From: Streptococcus sp. 'caviae'
GTDB lineage: Bacteria > Bacillota > Bacilli > Lactobacillales > Streptococcaceae
Assembly (NCBI RefSeq): GCF_001937065.1
Contig: NZ_MOWR01000001.1
Coordinates: 186,001-250,000 of the forward strand
DNA: 64,000 nt
Reading direction: 5' to 3'
Positions 54,253 to 63,006 of this stretch are shown one piece after another. A program made the position numbers and the translations under genes. Positions within the stretch are counted from its first letter, which is position 1. Each line of letters opens with the position of its first letter. The notes below the pieces were generated by a model, which saw nothing but the letters and a program-made list of their open reading frames with translations, searched no databases and was not told the DNA's origin.

Positions 54253-54870
54253 TCATGAAAGTGACTTGATAATTTCCACCCTTGTAATGACGCCGTCTTT
54301 CATGCTGTCAACCCGCAAAGCAACATCGTTCAAATAAACAGCCGCACCAATGGTGACGTGCTTTTCCTCTGCTTCCAAATGCCGTACGACAAAGTCTCTT
54401 AACAGCTCACCTTTTTGAGCCTCCAGATTCACACGCGCTAAAACATTGGCAATCTTAACCTTTTGACTTCCCCGAACAATGATATTAGTCGAATCATCAA
54501 AATTAGTAAAAAGATATTTTCGCGTGGCAAACAGGGCAGAGATAGCCAAAATGCTCCACAAAGAATTCAGGCTGTTACTCTGATCAATAACAACATGTCT
54601 GGCGATGGCAAAGAGCAAAACCTCAATGATGGTAGCGGAGGTATGCTTGCTCAGCATTTTTATTAACTCCACACCGATGGCGATGCTCATAGCCTGATTG
54701 AGAAAATTGTGCAGATAGGCTTCAATAGACCTTTGAGAATTAAAAATTCCCAGAATATCCACAGCCAGAAAAAAGGTTGAAATGACAAGAACAATCATTA
54801 AAATCAGAGAAAGCAAAATCTCAACATAAAATGACATCTCGTAAAAGCTTACCTGTAAAAATTTTCGCAT
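54253..54870 (-). CDS. PsiE-like membrane protein with C-terminal transporter-associated domain
   Basis: 205 residues. Four membrane helices form the PsiE-type part (about 14-120, including IEVLLFAIARHVVID). A soluble C-terminal domain resembles regulatory transporter-associated/RCK-C domains (KVKIANVLARVNLEAQKGEL to the end). Role unknown; PsiE was named for phosphate starvation in E. coli. Its ribosome binding site (AAAAGGAGG) adjoins repeat family 2 copy B, as with srlA and copy A. Confidence 0.7.
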   Translation of the reverse strand: MRKFLQVSFYEMSFYVEILLSLILMIVLVISTFFLAVDILGIFNSQRSIEAYLHNFLNQAMSIAIGVELIKMLSKHTSATIIEVLLFAIARHVVIDQSNSLNSLWSILAISALFATRKYLFTNFDDSTNIIVRGSQKVKIANVLARVNLEAQKGELLRDFVVRHLEAEEKHVTIGAAVYLNDVALRVDSMKDGVITRVEIIKSLS

Positions 54871-54882
54871 AAAACCTCCTTT

Positions 54883-55236
54883 TATTAAGATACAAAGAGC
54901 GTTTAAAAATCCGTATAAAAATAGGAAACTGACGCCGTGTCGTTAAGACACAAGGAAGTTTATCTTTTTTACTAGGATTTTAGCTCGTGTTCAATTAGTA
55001 AGATACGGCAGAGGATTGTTATCTAAGTGCTTTGCACTTGATAACAAACGCCAATCACCATAGTGAATTGGCTGCCTCTCCCGCTAACTTCGTTTGGTTA
55101 GTAAGATCGACTAACCAAACGAAGGGTCGCAAAGAGCGTGAAGAAATCCGTATAAAAATAGGAAACTGACGCTGTGTCCCCAAGACACAAGGAAGTTTAT
55201 CTTTTTTACTAGGATTTTAGCCCGTGTTCAGTTAAA
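54883..55236. repeat. Repeat family 2, copy B, with internal tandem duplication
   Basis: Starts TTAAGATAC directly after the psiE-like gene's ribosome binding site, as in copy A. Shares TACGGCAGAGGATTGTTATC, the AAGTGC/GCACTT hairpin, CCAATCACCATAG, and the inverted repeat around CTAACCAAACGAAG. A unit beginning AATCCGTATAAAAATAGGAA and ending CGTGTTCA occurs twice (about 54906-54995 and 55146-55232). Each unit contains GTGTC/GACAC and ACTAGGATTTTAGC. Confidence 0.75.
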
Positions 55237-55372
55237 CGCTTTCTCCAAAAGAAAACTTTATTCTATTATAACTGATATTGAGTGGAAAAGATAGGCTTTC
55301 AAAACAAAAGAAAAGTGCTAAATCATTCAGCACTTGATATTTAACAGCTTATTAACAGTCAGTCTTTTTATC

Positions 55373-55525
55373 TACACAATGGTATAGCCGTAATCTAAGA
55401 TGAGATTATGCCCTCTAATTGACTTGCTCTGATCGCTTAACAAAAATTGGATGGAATGGCTGACATCTTCTAAATCAACAATCCTTCGATATGGTATTGA
55501 CTCTAATATCTTTATAAATCATAAT
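55373..55525 (-). pseudogene. C-terminal remnant of a short-chain dehydrogenase
   Basis: Minus strand reading shows IVDLEDVSHSIQFLLSDQSK, SIRGHNLILDYGYTIV and a stop. This is the classical SDR C-terminus (lids the active site, ends near DGGYTI). Just upstream, in another frame, DIRVNTIS matches the SDR IRVN segment, so a frameshift lies between them. The remaining about 170 residues are gone. Confidence 0.65.
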
Positions 55526-55529
55526 TCCC

Positions 55530-56279
55530 CTAAAATTCTAAGTTTTTAAATTTATGCAGGCTGACAAAATAGATAACAATGCTGTATAAAAGGGTTAGTC
55601 CTACAACTGTCAGCAAGCCTATCCCCAGACCATTTGCCTCTGCAAAATCGGCATAGCCTACAGGAAAGAGCCAGTTAAGCCCTCCGATGATTCCTGACAA
55701 ACTCATAAAGACATTGAAAATCAAAATAAGGGTAATCACTATTCCGTTGCTTAAATATAAAGATGCCAGACTGGACAGCATGACTACAAGGATATAGGCT
55801 AAAACAACACCAAGACTTGAAATAATGGAGTAGGTGAAATCATTACTCCAAAACTGAAGACTGCCGTAGGACAGATGGGCTACACGTGTATAATAGGTAA
55901 ACAGGGCCGCTAAAAAGTAAATGCCGCAATACAGCAAGACAACAGTTATAAGGCTGAGAATTTTTGAGAGAAATATTTTTCTTTTATCAATGTCCTTGTA
56001 TAAAAAAAGAATATGCGCCGAAATCTCTGTCCGAAAAACACTGATGGCCAAAAAAGCCAGTGCCAAAGACGAAATAATGGAATTAAATTGCAGATTAAAT
56101 TGACCGTAAAAGAAATCAAAAAAGGCAATTTTGCTGCCGGCAGGCCCAGAGAAAGAAAACATCTTCGTTTTCAGAAAAGTTGACAGAAAGTAAAGAAGAG
56201 GTGTCAGACTGAGTACTAAAAATACCTTTACTTCTCTGCGATTAAGAACTGAACGTAAAACGGGATAGAAAATCGACAT
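55530..56279 (-). CDS. ABC-2 type transporter permease (second permease)
   Basis: 249 residues, about six membrane helices, no large loop. Paralogue of 57196-57945: both start with SILKRREIAAFL-like / SVLNRREVKVFL and share EI-AHILFLYKDIDKRKIF / EIHSGILFLYKDLDKKLIF. The two permeases with one ATPase between them form an exporter; size and pairing resemble LanE/LanG bacteriocin-immunity permeases, but I cannot assign a substrate. Confidence 0.85.
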   Translation of the reverse strand: MSIFYPVLRSVLNRREVKVFLVLSLTPLLYFLSTFLKTKMFSFSGPAGSKIAFFDFFYGQFNLQFNSIISSLALAFLAISVFRTEISAHILFLYKDIDKRKIFLSKILSLITVVLLYCGIYFLAALFTYYTRVAHLSYGSLQFWSNDFTYSIISSLGVVLAYILVVMLSSLASLYLSNGIVITLILIFNVFMSLSGIIGGLNWLFPVGYADFAEANGLGIGLLTVVGLTLLYSIVIYFVSLHKFKNLEF

Positions 56280-56281
56280 AC

Positions 56282-57148
56282 TTATTCCTCACTTCCAAAA
56301 AAATCGCTAAGATGATTTTCCTTGACAGTCATTCTTTCAATGACTTGTTTGCTGGATAAAAGGAACCATATCTGATTCAGCAGTTCAGCATCCAAATCCG
56401 TTGGAATTTCTATTGTGAGATTATCTTCCACTTTTATAAAAGCAGGTAAATCAAGATTTTTGGCTGCTGCTCTTACATGGACAATAACACTTGGAGCCTG
56501 TTGTTTTTCAAATTCTTCAGCGAGATGGCCATTCTCAATAAAAACATAACGGTTGCACAAGGCTTCCAGTTCTCCCAACTGATGACTGGAAATAATCATC
56601 GAGATATTACGTTCCTTGGACCACCTTTTCAAAATATCAATCAGCTGCCTTACCCCGATAGGGTCCAAACCGACAAACGGCTCATCCAGCAAAAGAAACT
56701 CCGGTTCTGCAACTAAGGCAATAGCCAGAGCAGTACGCTGTTTCATTCCAAAAGAAAATCCTTTAGGCTTGCGATGGCGTGCCTTCCAGAGATCAACCAA
56801 CTTTAAAATAGTTTCTATATTCTCGTAATGCTGTTTTTTTCCATGCAGGTCTAAATAGAATTTTAAATTGTCTGCCACAGTCATTTCTGGATAAAAAACA
56901 GGGTCAATCATTATGCCAAAATCCTCAAGAGCATTTGAACGTTGACTGATATCTTTACCTAGATACATTATCCGTCCGCTGCTTGGTTTGATGGATTTGG
57001 CAATTAATTTGAGCAGGGTAGATTTTCCGGCTCCGTTTTTTCCGATTAAACCAACGATATCTCCTCGATTGACCGTTAAACTCACATCTTGAAGTGAATA
57101 AAAATCGTTTCCCTTAAATTGTTTGGATAAATTTTCGATCTTGAGCAT
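56282..57148 (-). CDS. ABC transporter ATP-binding protein
   Basis: 288 residues from the ATG at 57148 (MLKIENLSKQF), the usual N-terminus; AGGAG lies 14 nt upstream, rather far, and the frame is open to 57199. Walker A GKNGAGKST (36-44), signature FSFGMKQRTALAIA, Walker B FLLLDEP, and H-loop His in IISSHQLGELE. The C-terminal 70 residues are a small accessory domain. It lies between the two permease genes. Confidence 0.93.
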   Translation of the reverse strand: MLKIENLSKQFKGNDFYSLQDVSLTVNRGDIVGLIGKNGAGKSTLLKLIAKSIKPSSGRIMYLGKDISQRSNALEDFGIMIDPVFYPEMTVADNLKFYLDLHGKKQHYENIETILKLVDLWKARHRKPKGFSFGMKQRTALAIALVAEPEFLLLDEPFVGLDPIGVRQLIDILKRWSKERNISMIISSHQLGELEALCNRYVFIENGHLAEEFEKQQAPSVIVHVRAAAKNLDLPAFIKVEDNLTIEIPTDLDAELLNQIWFLLSSKQVIERMTVKENHLSDFFGSEE

Positions 57149-57195
57149 TTGTATTTTTTCTCCTATTTTTTGCATGATGTTTGAAATACTTCCAG

Positions 57196-57945
57196 TCAAA
57201 ATTCAATTTGTTCAAATTTTTTAAGTCCCAAAGCATACGCTGCTACTATATAAACAGAGCTAACCAGACACATCAGGATTAGCGCAAAAAGAAAATGCAT
57301 TCCTGTTCCCACATACCCTGTTGGGAAGAAATATCTTCCGAGCGGTAACTGCGGAGCTACATTTGCTAATAACATAAAGAACAAACCTGCTAAAACTGAG
57401 ATGGAATTGTTGTAGCGGCTGGATAAAACTGAGACCAGCAAAATAACAATCACATAAATAATCAGCCGTGACAAAATAGTCAGTAAACTCATCTGAATAA
57501 TAGACCAATTGTCAGGGAAAAGATGCCCTGATATATAAGTTTGAGAAAGCATCAAAGTATAGTAAGATAAAAGCGAAACTAAAAAAGTTAGTCCGGTAAA
57601 AATACCTAAGATTTTGATGAGACTCCAAACCTTTGCCTTAAAAATCAGTTTTTTGTCCAAATCTTTATATAAAAATAAAATACCCGAATGGATTTCAGTA
57701 TAAAAAACGGTAGTAACAGCATAGGCTAACAATAAGATTGGTATCGCTAGCTGCCACTGGGTCTGAACATTAATAGACCAATACTCTAAAAAACTCAGTT
57801 TTCTTCCATGAGTCATACCTTTTAGTCCTGACTGAAACAGACTGACTGCCGACGCTAATAAGGGATAGAGAGAACAAAATAAGAACGCTGCTATTTCCCT
57901 GCGTTTTAGTATTGATTTATAAATTGGTGTAAAAACGTGTTTCAT
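57196..57945 (-). CDS. ABC-2 type transporter permease (first permease)
   Basis: 249 residues with about six membrane helices (LAIPILLLAYAVTTVFY, LIIYVIVILLVSVLSS, LIFALILMCLVSSVYIVAAYALG-like region). First gene of the permease-ATPase-permease operon, behind a 20-bp palindromic operator. See 55530-56279 for the shared motifs. Confidence 0.85.
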   Translation of the reverse strand: MKHVFTPIYKSILKRREIAAFLFCSLYPLLASAVSLFQSGLKGMTHGRKLSFLEYWSINVQTQWQLAIPILLLAYAVTTVFYTEIHSGILFLYKDLDKKLIFKAKVWSLIKILGIFTGLTFLVSLLSYYTLMLSQTYISGHLFPDNWSIIQMSLLTILSRLIIYVIVILLVSVLSSRYNNSISVLAGLFFMLLANVAPQLPLGRYFFPTGYVGTGMHFLFALILMCLVSSVYIVAAYALGLKKFEQIEF

Positions 57946-58009
57946 TTTTTTCCTCTTTTGATTTTATACTTTTTGATATTCCTATTATAAAAAAAGACAA
58001 ATAATAAGA

Positions 58010-58029
58010 CCATGACATTTATGTCATGG
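58010..58029 (-). promoter_or_regulatory. 20-bp palindromic operator of the ABC operon
   Basis: CCATGACAT-TT-ATGTCATGG. On the minus strand a TATAAT lies 21 nt downstream (57984-57989), so the palindrome covers the -35 region. Typical of a repressor site (TetR, MarR or GntR type); no candidate regulator gene adjoins. Confidence 0.75.
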
Positions 58030-58087
58030 CACTTTATCACGACTATAAACTGATTATTGCAAGCTATCTATTACTCTGTCATTACAT

Positions 58088-58166
58088 AAAAATAGAGCAC
58101 ACACCTGACATCGCTTAGGGCTGCTGGATTCCTCCCCTGACCCGCTTCACGCGCAGATGTTGCTCC
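58088..58166 (-). ncRNA. ffs: Small signal recognition particle RNA (4.5S/scRNA)
   Basis: About 79 nt from GGAGCAACATC (58166) to the T run at 58088. The conserved SRP core is plain: GGGTCAGGGGAGGAA, the GGAA-type apical tetraloop region, and TCCAGCAGCCCTAAGC. The 5' GGAGCAACATC pairs with GATGT and TGTGCTC at the 3' end, closing the hairpin. The RNA binds Ffh to target membrane and secreted proteins. It stands between tadA and the ABC operon, with its own promoter. Confidence 0.92.
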
Positions 58167-58172
58167 AAAAAT

Positions 58173-58201
58173 ATTATAACATAGATTGAGAAAACTGCCA
58201 A
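58173..58201 (-). promoter_or_regulatory. ffs promoter
   Basis: Minus strand TTGGCA (58196-58201), 17 bp, TATAAT (58173-58178), 7 nt before the RNA start. The -35 touches the tadA stop codon region. Confidence 0.85.
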
Positions 58202-58202
58202 C

Positions 58203-58673
58203 TTAAGACTTTCGTCTTTGCCTAAAAAAGTCCTGCATAATTCTGGCACAGTCTTCTTCGAGGATTCCTGTTTCCACCTGTACACGGTGGTTGAGACGCT
58301 CATCGGTTAGAATGTCATAGAGGCTGCCGGCGCCGCCAAATTTTTTATTGGCAGCTCCGTAGATGACCTGCGGAATACGGGCAAGACCGATAGCACCGCT
58401 GCACATGACACAGGGCTCAATCGTTACAAAAAGCGCCGTATCCAGCAAACGCCAGCTGTTCTCATGCTTATTGGCCTCTGTGATAGCCATGATTTCGGCA
58501 TGCATAATCGCCTGGCTTAACTCCTCGCGTGCATTGTGCCCGCGGCCGATGATTTGACCGTCCTTAACAATGACACAGCCGATAGGGATTTCTTCTTTGG
58601 CCAATGATTTTTGGGCTTCTTTCAGGGCTTCTGCCATGAAAAATTCTTTTTCTTCCTGAGTGAAGTCGGCCAT
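58203..58673 (-). CDS. tadA: tRNA-specific adenosine deaminase
   Basis: 156 residues. It deaminates A34 of tRNA-Arg to inosine. Zinc ligands and catalytic Glu are H58-A-E60 (MHAEIM) and C88/C91 (EPCVMCSGA). The ATG at 58673 overlaps the stop of the upstream hydrolase (TGATG) and has GGTGAG 7 nt upstream, so it is preferred over the GTG two codons earlier. Confidence 0.95.
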   Translation of the reverse strand: MADFTQEEKEFFMAEALKEAQKSLAKEEIPIGCVIVKDGQIIGRGHNAREELSQAIMHAEIMAITEANKHENSWRLLDTALFVTIEPCVMCSGAIGLARIPQVIYGAANKKFGGAGSLYDILTDERLNHRVQVETGILEEDCARIMQDFFRQRRKS

Positions 58674-59449
58674 CAGCACTCACCGATTTCCCATGATTTA
58701 TGAGGCTCTGCCAATTCTACAGGAATGCCTTTTGAGTAAGTCTCAGTCTGGCTTCTGAGAACTTCCAAGTGATTGTCTGGGGCAATCTCTGCCGGCGGCA
58801 GCGGCGGCATATGGGTCAGAACTAAGCGTTTTACAGCAGCCGCACTGGCAATTTGTCCTGCTTCCTTTGTGGTCAAATGGGCTATGTGATTTTCATTGCC
58901 TTCATAAAGATAAACATCAGCTAAAAAGAGGTCAGCACCTGCAGCAAATGTATCCAAGCCATCAAAATAGCCTGTATCACCAGTGAAAACAAAAACCTGC
59001 CCTGTTGCACGCTCAAGAATCCGAAAGGCATAACAAGGCACAGGGTGCACCGTCTTGATGAACGTGATGTCAAAGGGTCCGATGTGCTCAGTGCCCTTAA
59101 CGTCATAAGCAATCCCTTGAGAAACGCCATCAAGGGTCAGTTTGCTAAACTCATAACTGTCCTCATCATGGCCATAGATAGGCAAGACTTTAGGCTCCCA
59201 CAGATGCTTGGGATAGAGCTGAAAATAGTGCCGCAAAACACCCAAATCAGCTACGTGGTCAGGGTGATAGTGGGAAATGATAACCGCATCCAAATCCAGC
59301 GGACTGATTTCTTTTTCCAGTTCATTGAGAGCACGGCTGCCGCAGTCGATTAGCAGCTGAAAACCATCCTGTCCCGTCAAGAGATAAGAGGTCGTACCGC
59401 CGTCTTTGTAAGGGTAAGCTCCCCAGCAGCCTAGGGTTGTTAACTTCAT
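58673..59449 (-). CDS. MBL-fold metallohydrolase
   Basis: 258 residues from the ATG at 59449 (MKLTTLGCWGAYPY), with AGAAGG upstream; a GTG three codons earlier is discarded. Metallo-beta-lactamase motif HYHPDH (60-65) plus further His/Asp in VHPVPCYA, FTGDTGYF and LTHMPP. It resembles RNase Z-like/phosphodiesterase hydrolases of the YhfI type; substrate unknown. Translationally coupled to tadA. Confidence 0.88.
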   Translation of the reverse strand: MKLTTLGCWGAYPYKDGGTTSYLLTGQDGFQLLIDCGSRALNELEKEISPLDLDAVIISHYHPDHVADLGVLRHYFQLYPKHLWEPKVLPIYGHDEDSYEFSKLTLDGVSQGIAYDVKGTEHIGPFDITFIKTVHPVPCYAFRILERATGQVFVFTGDTGYFDGLDTFAAGADLFLADVYLYEGNENHIAHLTTKEAGQIASAAAVKRLVLTHMPPLPPAEIAPDNHLEVLRSQTETYSKGIPVELAEPHKSWEIGEC

Positions 59450-59557
59450 AAAAAACACCTTCTTTATTTCCTGTTTGCTTTATTATAGCAAATTTCCTGC
59501 GACAACTAAACAAAGGCCTGCTTCAAAGAGTATCTCTGAGACAGACCCTGTAAGTAT

Positions 59558-60568
59558 TTATCTAAAGTAATTAAGCATTAAAAGTCCTATAACGACGGTA
59601 TAGATGACCATAAAAACCCACTTGAGACGGGCAACAATAGCAATAAATTCTCGGATAAAAGCGCTGGGAATATAATAAGCAGCAGTCGAGCAGCCCAAGC
59701 CATCTCCAGCCATATGCAGCTGACGGGCATAGACACTGGTCCGAAAAACATGATAGGCATTGGTGACAAAGAGAAAGCGAGGACGGCTCATCTCTTTTTC
59801 GGCCAACTCTTTTGAAAACAAGAGATTTTGATAGGTTGAACGCGACTGCTCTTCCAAAAGAACTTTATCGCCGGGAATATCTCCTTGCTGCTGGATATAG
59901 GCAGCAATGGCCTTGGCTTCTGAAATCTTTTCGTCAGCTCCCTGACCCCCGCTTGCAATCAGCTTAACCTGGGGGTTGCTGGATTTGCGAAAGGCCTCAA
60001 GCGCCTTATCAATCCGCTTTTGCAGCAAGGGCGTTACTTCTTTGCCCTTCATCAGTCCTGCACCATGGATAATAATGAAGTCATAGTGCTTATTTTTAGG
60101 AATGATGAGATACAAAAGGGAATACAGCATAAAAGCAAGAAAGGACATGCCAAAAAGTAAAAAAGTAAATACTATAAGAAAGTAAATAAGGTAGAAAAAA
60201 CTATTTTGCGGCAGATTTGTCAAAAAGGCTGAGCTCAGGTAAACGAAAAGAAAGAAGCCTACAATAGCAAGTCCCAGAAAAAGGGATAAAAAATTAGTTT
60301 TTGACCGGCCCTCTTTTTTCAAAAGAACAAAACCGTTGTAAATGAGAAATAAGCCGCCAAAAAAGATAAAGGCGGGAACCATCAGAAATCCCAGAACAAA
60401 GATTAAATAAGCAGCTGTATAGCCCTGACGGTAGAAAAAACTGACAGCCGTAACATAGGCAAAAAGCAAAAAGATAATTAAAAGAACGGGATTAATCAGA
60501 CTGCGGGCATCGTGATGTATGGAGATGGCCAGCAAAATAAAAAGTATCAGTGTAATGGCTTCTAACAT
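59558..60568 (-). CDS. YdcF/ElyC family membrane protein (DUF218)
   Basis: 336 residues. Five or so membrane helices occupy the first 160 residues. The DUF218 domain follows, with IIHGAGLMKGKEVTPLL, LIASGGQGADEKISEAKAIA, EEQSRSTYQNLLFSKELAE and VTNAYHVFRTSVYAR, the conserved charged residues of the SanA/YdcF family. A last membrane helix is at the C-terminus. The family is tied to envelope integrity and vancomycin tolerance in other bacteria; exact function unknown. Confidence 0.85.
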   Translation of the reverse strand: MLEAITLILFILLAISIHHDARSLINPVLLIIFLLFAYVTAVSFFYRQGYTAAYLIFVLGFLMVPAFIFFGGLFLIYNGFVLLKKEGRSKTNFLSLFLGLAIVGFFLFVYLSSAFLTNLPQNSFFYLIYFLIVFTFLLFGMSFLAFMLYSLLYLIIPKNKHYDFIIIHGAGLMKGKEVTPLLQKRIDKALEAFRKSSNPQVKLIASGGQGADEKISEAKAIAAYIQQQGDIPGDKVLLEEQSRSTYQNLLFSKELAEKEMSRPRFLFVTNAYHVFRTSVYARQLHMAGDGLGCSTAAYYIPSAFIREFIAIVARLKWVFMVIYTVVIGLLMLNYFR

Positions 60569-60898
60569 CGCTTCTCCTTAAAAGTCTTCTGCAAAAATCA
60601 CATGCAATACCAACAGACGATTAAGGTAAGCAGGATTAAATCACAAAGCATAAAAATCAAAATTAAGTATTTTAAGCAATCGGCCTTTGTCATCAATTAT
60701 TCCTCCTTGGCTGTTAGATTCGGGGCTAAATCATCAGCACCCCTTAGCGGTCACCTTTATTTTACTGGAAAAATCATAAACCAAACTTACACTTTTGTAA
60801 GCTGGCAGGCTGTGCTAAACAGTTCATCAGAAAATCAAAACTGGCTGCAAAGACTGATGACGAGTTCTCAGGGATTTTGGCGGATAACTAAAAAGACC
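60569..60898. other. Gap between the YdcF-like gene and the tgt terminator
   Basis: No accepted gene. Contains a small hairpin CTTACA-CTTT-TGTAAG near 60786-60801. A 120-codon plus-strand frame lacks a ribosome binding site and crosses the tgt terminator. Confidence 0.55.
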
Positions 60899-60929
60899 GG
60901 AGCAGCTCCCGCAAATGGGATTTTGCTCC
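60899..60929 (-). terminator. tgt terminator
   Basis: GGAGCA / TGCTCC with inner CCC/GGG; GGTCTTTTTAG follows on the minus strand; 50 nt after the tgt stop. Confidence 0.65.
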
Positions 60930-60979
60930 AGCCAAAACAGTCAGCTTTTGCTTCTATAGGATAGCTTTTTGATGGTGTT

Positions 60980-62411
<1,432 letters not shown>

Positions 62412-62442
62412 AGAACCTGAGACAGTTTTGTCACAGGTTCCT
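62412..62442 (-). terminator. Terminator after the CoA-binding protein gene
   Basis: AGAACCTGAGAC / GTCACAGGTTCC with a 6-nt loop; TTATTTTC follows on the minus strand. About 100 nt past the stop codon. Confidence 0.7.
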
Positions 62443-62539
62443 AGCTTCATGTATTATTACAGCCAGCTCATTTAAGGATGGTTGACAGCAGAGCACTCCA
62501 TTGCTGGATTGCTAATGATCAGAGGATAGCTCATCTATT

Positions 62540-62974
62540 TTATTGATTAGCCAACTTTTGATATTCAATCTTGATGCACCGGTTCATGACAATATCGTTG
62601 CGCCCTGCTGCACGCAGGATGGTTTCGGCTTCTTCGCTCTCTAAACCTAGCTGAGCCCAAAAGACACGAGCATCCGTTTCAATGAAATCACGGGCAACAT
62701 CTGCTAAAAACTCGCTGCGGCGAAAAACATCAACAATGTCAACAGGCTCAGGAATATCCTGCAAGCTAGCATAAACCTTTTCACCCAAAATAGTGCTGCC
62801 GACGGCTCTTGGATTAACAGGAATAATCTTGTAGCCAGCCCTTTGCATCAGCTGAGAAACCTCATAAGCAGCTGTTTCTTCTCGAGCGGACAAACCTACT
62901 ACTGCGATGGTTTTAGCCTCTTTTAAATAATCAAAAATCACTTCTTGACTGGGATTTTGAAATTGATAGGTCAT
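62540..62974 (-). CDS. CoA-binding domain protein (YccU family)
   Basis: 144 residues from the ATG at 62974 (MTYQFQNPSQEVIFDYL), chosen for GAGGAGG upstream. Rossmann-like CoA_binding domain with AVVGLSAREETAAYEVS, GYKIIPVNPRAVGSTILGEK and VDIVDVFRRSEF. Function of these small proteins is unknown. It is 17-32 nt downstream of polA, an arrangement I recall from other streptococci. Confidence 0.9.
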   Translation of the reverse strand: MTYQFQNPSQEVIFDYLKEAKTIAVVGLSAREETAAYEVSQLMQRAGYKIIPVNPRAVGSTILGEKVYASLQDIPEPVDIVDVFRRSEFLADVARDFIETDARVFWAQLGLESEEAETILRAAGRNDIVMNRCIKIEYQKLANQ

Positions 62975-63006
62975 AAACAACCTCCTCATCTATTTTTGAC
63001 AATACC

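Noticed and set aside
54906..55232. Tandem unit as a gene for a repeat protein
   Set aside because: All frames are interrupted by stops and the sequence is palindromic, not codon-like.
60602..60964. 120-codon plus-strand frame
   Set aside because: No ribosome binding site, runs through the tgt terminator and has no recognisable motif.
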